Assembly: GCF_000006405.1 (NCBI RefSeq)
Contig: NW_003199895.1
Location: forward strand, 1 to 53,517
Origin: Perkinsus marinus ATCC 50983
Taxonomy: Eukaryota > Perkinsozoa > Perkinsida > Perkinsidae
Direction of reading: 5' to 3'
Length of the DNA: 53,517 nucleotides
The notes beneath the pieces are model-generated. The model worked only from the letters and a program-made list of their open reading frames with translations, had not been told where the DNA came from and made no database searches. The translations under genes were made by a program, and so were the position numbers. Positions 47,901 through 53,517 of this stretch are shown one piece after another. Every line of letters begins with the position of its first letter. Position 1 is the stretch's first letter.

Positions 47901-48143
47901 GGAATCCCTGATGATGATGCCAGCAGCCAGTGTATGCGCCCTGTGCTTCGCGCATGAAAAGGTCGTCGAATCACCATGGGCTCCTGTCGACCATATTGGC
48001 TCTCTCAGGCTAAGTACTTTGCAGTCGGACAAATCAATAAGGACCAAGTTGCAGACTATTCGGCTCGTCGTGGGTGCACAGTGGAGGACTCCGAACGTTG
48101 GCTGGGCTCGTCGACCCTTGGCTATGAGCCCCAATCTCAATAG
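41958..48143 (+). CDS. MTR: Cobalamin-dependent methionine synthase (MetH), many introns
   Basis: Transfers methyl from 5-methyltetrahydrofolate to homocysteine through cob(I)alamin. The ATG at 41958 ([14 protein letters not shown]) joins across a short intron to [12 protein letters not shown]. All four modules follow: homocysteine domain ([37 protein letters not shown]; the zinc Cys pair in [13 protein letters not shown]), pterin domain ([64 protein letters not shown]), cap and B12 domain ([20 protein letters not shown] with the cobalt-ligand His; [34 protein letters not shown]), and reactivation domain ([49 protein letters not shown]). The stop is at 48141-48143. Most introns are about 50 nt, but longer ones lie near 46200-46410 and 46685-46948. 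The full domain set implies an intact enzyme that needs vitamin B12 and S-adenosylmethionine reactivation. Confidence 0.95.
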
Positions 48144-48396
48144 ATCTCTGTGCCTTGGATCATGATATAGCATTTTCGCTGTTGCCCATGTTGTAATGAT
48201 TTCTATACCACAATTCTGATTATTCTGTAGCCTTACTTGTATTAATCCTAGCATGTTTTCTAACATCACAGGAGTAGGTGTTGCGTTAATCTAAGCGACA
48301 GGATCTGACACAGTTACGCAGTTAGCGAATAGGCATCCACACTGTGTGTAGCAGGAGGTATGGTATGGAATCGGATGTAGTGCTTGCTTTTCTCTC

Positions 48397-51300
48397 ATGA
48401 CTGAGGCTGGCCTTCAGATGCTGCGGTTGCCGCTGCCTACACTTCCTCACGATTCGTCGATGATGGGGGTACTTTTTCGTGAAGCCTCAGGGCCCACTGT
48501 GAGCGCTGATGACGGAAATGTGGTGAATGCGCGTGCAGAGTTGAACAAGGCAAGGGACGAGATAGATTCAGTTGATATCGCTGAGTGGCGATCTTTTTCC
48601 AAGAAACTCAACGCACTAGACGGCCTTACTAAGGATGTGAGAGAGATTGGATTCGGTAACTGGCGAATCACTGGTGGTCTAGATACGAGCCCGTGTGGGC
48701 TTTGACTTGCCTCTGGTGAATAACGCCTGGGCTAAGTTCTACGAGGTGCTGGTGGCTTACGGCCCGAGGATGTTCGAGAACGTTGGAGTTGATAAGTCTT
48801 TGCGTACCATGCACCTCTGTGAATGCCCTGGTGGATTCGTGGCTGCCCTCAACGTATATTTGGGTAAGCATCGAACGACTTTCCGGATGTTATGGAGACT
48901 TCTTGGTGGAGGTTCACGAATTTCCTGTTCAGCAATAACTCACCCAGATTGGGTGGAGAAGTGGCAGTGGCTGGGAGCTTCACTGAATCCCTACTATGAG
49001 GCAAATGACCTCAATCAAATGGTGGATGACGATGCCCTGTATAGACGGACTCGGGATCGTTGGTGGGTTACGAGTGCCTAGATCAGCTCATCCATCGAGT
49101 CTCGACAGGTGGACTGGTCCGGATGGTTCAGGGAACATCCTTCAGCCGAGCGCTGCTCAGGATATGTGGAGATGGTGAGAGGCTGAGTATTTAGCCCAGG
49201 TAAGTCGTCGATGGTCCAGGTTCGGATCTCGAGCCACTGGAGAGAAGTGTCACGTCGTGACTGCAGATGGGAGTATGGATGTTCAATACGATCCAAACAA
49301 GTAACACTCCTGATAGGTTAATGGGTGATCCGAGTCAATGTGTGCAGACAAGAGAGCCTATGCTTGCCGATAATATTCCGAGAGCTCCTATTGGCCATCG
49401 GCTTACTGCACCCCGGCGGTACCTTTGTGATGAAGGCTTACTCCCTGCTGGATGACGCCACTGTAGCTGCCCTGTCTCTGGCAGCATTCATGTTCGATAC
49501 GATAGAGGTCGTGAAACCTGTGGCCAGCAAGGAGGCCAACAGCGAAACGTAAGGCTATCCTCTCCACTTCTCTCGAAACCATGTCTATCCGTTTTGATGG
49601 ATTGCATTAAGACCACCATCAGATGTGCTGTATTCAAGGTACTGGGTTTGCCTTGGATTCCGAGGCCTTGCAAAGGAGGACGGCGCATGGCTGAGGAAGG
49701 CACTTGCTGTGCGAGGTGAGTTCATGCGATCTACGAAGCATCAACTGCTCCTCGACGGTTCCGGCAGATCCACGTGTCGAGCTAAGGATACCTACGAATG
49801 CGAGCCAGTCTTTACGAGAGTTTGTGCGTGCTGCTCGACAGGTCGCAGTGACATTGGCTGAAAAGCAAACAGAAGCTATCAAAGGAAAGCTCAGCCGATG
49901 GCGGGAAATGGGCGACTCAGATCCACAGCCCTATCCTAAGAAGCAGAGAACCATCAACAGTCTCAGTGGCGACTATGTACGCATGTTGATACCACCTGAA
50001 CTTGACTTGGCCTTGGTGAAGCCGCTCTTACCGGCTGATACTGCCGGACGGCTCGGAGGGGTTGACAGTAGGCGTGCTAGTCGAGGGACAGTAGAGGACA
50101 GGCGTCATGACCATGAGGATGATACAGCACTTGGAGGCCTACGCGAGAACCTGGCAGAAGGCGCTTCCTTCTCTATGCAAGCCGTTACAAATCCGACGAG
50201 TCGCATCCCACGGATTCCATCCCTCACCGAATGGTTGACGTTCACGCTAACGACCCAGCAGCTTTCTGAGTGCCCCGGAGCCTATAGGAGGATTACCTCC
50301 TTCACTCAAGCCAATAATGTTAAGATCCCTAACTCTGGGTCTGTCGTCTACAGCCCTTTGGTTCGCAATGCTACTGAGCTCAAGGCCCTTGTTCGCAAGA
50401 GGCTACTCCGATTCGAAAAATGCCCGACAGTTCAGCCTCGATCGCCCGGCGATGCAGTGGCGTGTTCGCTCACCGGTGATGAGCGTAATCGAGCAGTCAT
50501 TGCGGAGCTTCTGAAAGAGCATGCCAGCGTTGACCCTGATCACGTGTCTACATGGGATTCCCCCCTCCATAAAGCCGCCGCGATCAAAGGCAAAGCTGAC
50601 GTGAGCGTGAAAATGCTTGCTGACCACAGTCTACTGGTCGACCCGTTCTCTCGGCAATTCGATCCGGCAACAAGAGAAGAGCTCATCAAATCAACCATAG
50701 ATGGCGTGGAGGCTCTGACGATCGCGGGCTCTAGCGTCCTGCTGTTAGAGCTGGGGGCCGCTCCTGTGGTAGCAGTCTGGCTCGGCAGCTTACTCTTCCG
50801 ACTGGCCCAACTATTCAACAAGATCAAGCTCGTACAGCCGTGTTCAGGTATGAACTTACGACCACCCGTTGCTACTCTTGTTTGTGATTTAGATGACTCT
50901 GTACTGAGATGCAGCAGTTGGGTTGTCTGCATGGGGCGGCTCAGTGGAGGAAGGGCCAAATCCAGTCTAAGAACCATCCGGGATGCTATTGCATCGAGGG
51001 ATGTGTCCACCCCCATGGCTCCTATGACGTGCACATTGTAAGGGCACGGCTCGCTATACTACTTGCTGATATCTATCCTCCTGGCCAGGTTCAGTCCGTT
51101 CCATCAATGGCTTGGGGATGTCAATGAGACACTCATCCGAGGTCAAGTTAGGTGAGTATAGTAGAGAGTGCATTGCCGGTGGAGGCCTCAGTTATGGTAG
51201 GTACTGGCTGGCTTCACCGATAGAGGCCGACTCGAGGATGGTAGCGTTAAAGTATCTAGCGGATGAGGGCATCAAGCACTACACGTTCGAGGGAAACATA

Positions 51301-51891
51301 ACGAAGAGTGTTGGGGTCTTCTTTGGTACATTCGACCCGATCCATGAGAATCACTGGGCTATCGTAGAGTATGCTCTCTCCAACAACCTGGTCACTTCCG
51401 TCCTATTGGTCGCCAATACTGAGAACAATCCATCAAAGCCGAAAGCGACTGACCTAGAGACTAGGCAATGCTTGCTACGGGAACGTGTCAGAGCGTCGGG
51501 CATGGAAGGAAGAGTTGAAGTTGCGACGGGGTATTCGGGGAACAGCCAGCGGTGGGCGGACCGAGAAGCTCTAGCGCATGCCCTCGTCGGCGACTTGGCT
51601 GCCTCAACAACCGACGTTTTGGTGCCAGTTATAATGTGTGGCGAGGATTCTTTCATGAAAGCTTTGAGGGGAAGTACTCGAGACAAAACTACTCGCCATT
51701 TCATCGGCCTCGCCGAGCTTGACACAAACATTATAGTCTTCCCGAGGTCGCCGAGGGCAGATGCCCTGAATGACGCGGTGAAGGAAGTCCCACCGAGGAT
51801 ACGCCGGAGGGTATGGAGTACTTTGAGTTTCATCATGCTCAGTTCGCCATCAGGTATCCGTAGCGGAAGGGTACTCCGATCCACATCCTAG
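48397..51891 (+). CDS. CMTR2-like cap 2'-O-methyltransferase apparently fused to a NadD/NMNAT-like adenylyltransferase domain
   Basis: The ATG at 48397 starts MTEAGLQMLRLPLPTLP. The methyltransferase part has VNNAWAKFYEVLVAYG, the SAM-binding HLCECPGGFVAALNVYLG, WQWLGASLNPYYEANDL, HVVTADGSMDVQYDPNKQ (catalytic Asp region) and LLHPGGTFVMKAYSLLDD (catalytic Lys region), as in CMTR2/FTSJD1, which methylates the second transcribed nucleotide of capped mRNA. A long exon (about 49704-50845) carries the C-terminal, probably inactive Rossmann part (GSSVLLLELGAAPVVAVWLG). An intron of about 52 nt (gtaagg...ggccag) and one of 40 nt (gtgagt...cctcag) keep the frame open through HQWLGDVNETLIRGQVR-SYG into LKYLADEGIKHYTFEGN and the nucleotidyltransferase signature VGVFFGTFDPIHENH, then VPVIMCGEDSFMKAL and SSPSGIRSGRV before the stop at 51889-51891. 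Alternatively two genes abut, with the second starting at an ATG at 51112 or 51238. CMTR2 identity is strong; fusion is moderate. Confidence 0.68.
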
Positions 51892-52079
51892 GCTGTCTTC
51901 ATCCCAAATACGGGCCGCTCTAGCCGTCCCCTCAGGATCACAGGTTTCTGGTGTGGAGAAATCTATACTTGCTTCTATACGCGAACGGAAACTTTATCAG
52001 TAACAGTGAAGCTCGAATCTTGGGTTCCTCAATTTACTCTGAAATAGTCCTCATTCGGTAATATTTGGTGAAGCCTGTT

Positions 52080-52678
52080 ATGGTTGCCTTCGATGCAGAG
52101 GAGTCCAGTATGCGGCCTAGACGAATCGGGTTGATCTATTCCCCAACGCCTACCTTGGTGCTTGAGTTTGTTAAACTGAACGGCAGACTATACCACAGGC
52201 GTGTGCCTTTGCCGCGGCTTACCACCACGTCTGACTCGGCTGAAGTAGTTCAGAAACTCAGGCTTAGATTTAAAGCTCATCTGCCGCATCATTTGGTGTC
52301 GAACGAACAGGTCAGAAAGTCAGTGCTCTTTTTCCTGAGCTTGGTCGCAGTTGCACAGACTTATAGAGAAACTCAAAGATCGAGCCCCTCGCCCAATTAA
52401 TCAGAGAATCGTAGCTGTGAGCACGTTCGAGACGACAGACTTCAACAAACTAGACAATGACGAACTCGCTGAAGTGAAGGCTAAAATGGATCAAACTTTT
52501 AGAGGAAACCAGGTGAGGAGTCATCGAGAGTTGCAACTGGTGGTGATTTGTACGTGAGGTGCGTCCCGATGACCCTGGCTTCATCTACGACCTCGAAGTG
52601 TCGTTTGATGGAGGTGCTGGTATCGACAAGACGAATGACTGGGATGAGTGGAGTGAGCATGAGAAAGTGATGCTTTAG
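52080..52678 (+). CDS. CEP19: CEP19-like centriolar/ciliary protein
   Basis: CEP19 sits at the mother centriole/basal body and recruits RABL2 for intraflagellar transport entry. The ATG at 52080 gives MVAFDAEESSMRPRRIGLIY; a frame-open stretch upstream has only non-ATG codons. Matching blocks are RRIGLIYSPTPTLVLEF, RRVPLPRL, then after a 49-nt intron (gtcaga...gcacag) LIEKLKDRA, FNKLDNDELAEVKAKMD, TFRGNQ, and after a second intron (gtgagg...cgtgag) VRPDDPGFIYDLEVSF and NDWDEWSE, ending at 52676-52678. The LNKLDD-ELAxxKxxMDxxFxxNQ...DPxFxYDxEVxF pattern is diagnostic of CEP19. Length is about 170 residues, normal for the family. Confidence 0.85.
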
Positions 52679-52722
52679 CAAATCCAAACTGTGAGAACTG
52701 GCGTTGGCATTTTGGGATAGCC

Positions 52723-52778
52723 TGAACCGGGGTTGTCACGGCCACAATGTGACGTCCTAACCACTAGACGATAGCGAC
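52723..52778 (-). pseudogene. Truncated tRNA-His copy at the array edge
   Basis: Has the acceptor 5' strand, D-arm and anticodon arm (anticodon GTG), but the sequence diverges from the other copies after the T-loop, so the T-stem 3' strand and acceptor 3' strand are lost. One anticodon-stem mismatch (A-C at the loop-closing pair) is also present. Confidence 0.75.
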
Positions 52779-52864
52779 TCAAAGAAGTATGAGCCGCTGT
52801 CGGTCGACGTGGATCACCTATCACTAAACCTCTTCAAGAAGCGTACAACTCGATACATATCAAA

Positions 52865-52935
52865 GTCACTACCCGGATTTGAACCGGGGTTGTCACGGCC
52901 ACAACGTGACGTCCTAACCACTAGACGATAGCGAC
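52865..52935 (-). tRNA. tRNA-His (GTG)
   Basis: On the minus strand it folds as a class I tRNA: 7-bp acceptor stem (gtcgcta/tagtgac), D-arm gtct...ggac, anticodon stem tcacg/cgtga with loop ttgtggc (anticodon GTG) and T-arm cccgg/ccggg with loop ttcaaat. The A box (tctagtgg) and B box (ggttcaaatcc) are clear. The sequence resembles eukaryotic tRNA-His. A ttt follows the 3' end. Confidence 0.92.
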
Positions 52936-53021
52936 TCAAAGAAATATGAGCTGCTGTCCGTCGACGTGGATCACCTATAACTAAAACTCTTCAAGAAGCG
53001 TACAATTTGATACATGTCAAA

Positions 53022-53092
53022 GTCACTACCCGGATTTGAACCGGGGTTGTCACGGCCACAACGTGACGTCCTAACCACTAGACGATAGCGAC
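53022..53092 (-). tRNA. tRNA-His (GTG)
   Basis: Identical across the 71-bp gene to the copy at 52865-52935, with intact stems and anticodon GTG. Confidence 0.92.
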
Positions 53093-53178
53093 TCGAATAA
53101 GCATGAGCCGTTGTCGGTCGACGTGGATCACCTATCACTAAACCCCTTCGAGAAGCGTACAACTCGATGCATATCAAA

Positions 53179-53249
53179 GTCACTACCCGGATTTGAACCG
53201 GGGTTGTCACGACCTCAACGTTACGTCCTAACCACTAGACGATAGCGAC
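53179..53249 (-). tRNA. tRNA-His-like variant with anticodon GAG
   Basis: The body matches the canonical copies, but three changes fall in the anticodon arm. The loop reads ttgaggt (anticodon GAG instead of GTG) and the stem gains an A-G mismatch. GAG would read leucine codons, yet the molecule lacks the long variable arm of tRNA-Leu. It is probably a pseudogene or an altered copy; charging cannot be predicted. Confidence 0.7.
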
Positions 53250-53335
53250 TCAAAAAAATATGAGCTGCTGTCCGTCGACGTGGATCACTTATAACTAAAC
53301 CTCTTCAAGAAGCGTACAACTCGATACATATCAAA

Positions 53336-53406
53336 GTCACTACCCGGATTTGAACCGGGGTTGTCACGGCCACAACGAGACGTCCTAACCACTAGACGAT
53401 AACGAC
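53336..53406 (-). tRNA. tRNA-His (GTG) with stem mismatches
   Basis: Anticodon GTG is kept, but the anticodon stem has a T-T mismatch (tctcg/cgtga), and one acceptor pair becomes a T-G wobble. It may be weakly functional or decaying. Confidence 0.75.
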
Positions 53407-53492
53407 TCAAATAAACATGATCCGTTGTCGGTCGACGTGGATCACCTATCACTAAACCCCTTCGAGAAGCGTACAACTCGATGCATATCAAA

Positions 53493-53517
53493 GTCTCTAC
53501 CCGAATTGAACCGGGGT
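53493..53517 (-). tRNA. tRNA-His copy, cut by the window edge
   Basis: Only the 3' acceptor strand and T-arm are inside the window. Compared with other copies, it has an A-to-T type change in the acceptor strand and one base missing in the T-arm region, so it may be degenerate. Confidence 0.6.

Larger units (their letters stand above)
52723..53517 (-). repeat. 157-bp tandem array containing tRNA-His genes
   Basis: Five and a half units with an exact 157-base period: the tRNA starts at 52865, 53022, 53179, 53336 and 53493, and the end of the truncated first unit (52778) fits the same spacing. Each unit is a 71-bp minus-strand tRNA plus an 86-bp spacer. The array begins abruptly inside the T-loop of unit 1 and runs off the right edge. 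Spacers of the units after 52935 and 53249 resemble each other (ctgctgtccg; ataactaaa), as do those after 53092 and 53406 (ccgttgtcgg; ccccttcgag), giving an apparent 314-bp two-unit pattern. Confidence 0.95.

Noticed and set aside
52971-53491. Repeated minus-strand open frames in the array
   Set aside because: They run through the tRNA genes and spacers and recur only because the unit repeats.
52723-53517. Repeat array as a CRISPR or minisatellite
   Set aside because: The repeated unit contains a foldable tRNA-His with A and B boxes; period and spacers do not fit CRISPR.

Overview
The window is nuclear DNA of a unicellular eukaryote, most likely an alveolate of the Perkinsus type. Nearly all genes are broken by very short GT-AG introns, mostly 32-57 nt. 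The PKA regulatory subunit carries an N-terminal MGNHFC acylation motif, as in apicomplexans. A CEP19 homologue suggests a flagellum. The lineage call is an inference; no rRNA or other direct taxonomic marker is present. Proteins were read by joining exons by eye at GT/AG sites that keep frame, so outer gene boundaries are firmer than some internal exon edges.

Genes lie in same-strand blocks. Block 1 (+, 1-6.3 kb): U2AF large subunit (5' end outside the window), phosphoenolpyruvate mutase, RNA polymerase III subunit RPC8, and a possible small unknown gene. Block 2 (-, 7.0-13.7 kb): vigilin-like KH protein, MLF-family protein, actin. Block 3 (+, 14.2-21.4 kb): C2HC zinc-finger protein and two tandem TauE/SafE-family membrane transporters. 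Block 4 (-, 22.5-34.9 kb): class II-like histone deacetylase with a Tudor-like N-terminal domain, ribosomal protein uS10, oligosaccharyltransferase STT3, an intronless propeller-like protein, and a phospholipase B-like hydrolase. Block 5 (+, 35.4-52.7 kb): CCCH zinc-finger protein, PKA regulatory subunit, KH/RS-domain protein, cobalamin-dependent methionine synthase, a CMTR2-like cap methyltransferase that appears fused to a NadD/NMNAT-like domain, and a CEP19-like protein. The right edge holds a 157-bp tandem array carrying tRNA-His genes on the minus strand.

There is no operon-like functional grouping, but RNA-processing proteins are common (U2AF, KH, KH/RS, CCCH, CMTR2). The most unusual items are the predicted CMTR2-NMNAT fusion, a deacetylase whose catalytic domain is split by a long insertion between the His-His dyad and the GFC motif, the exact-period tRNA-His array with a two-unit higher-order pattern and an anticodon variant, and two perfect 15-bp hairpins at strand-switch regions.
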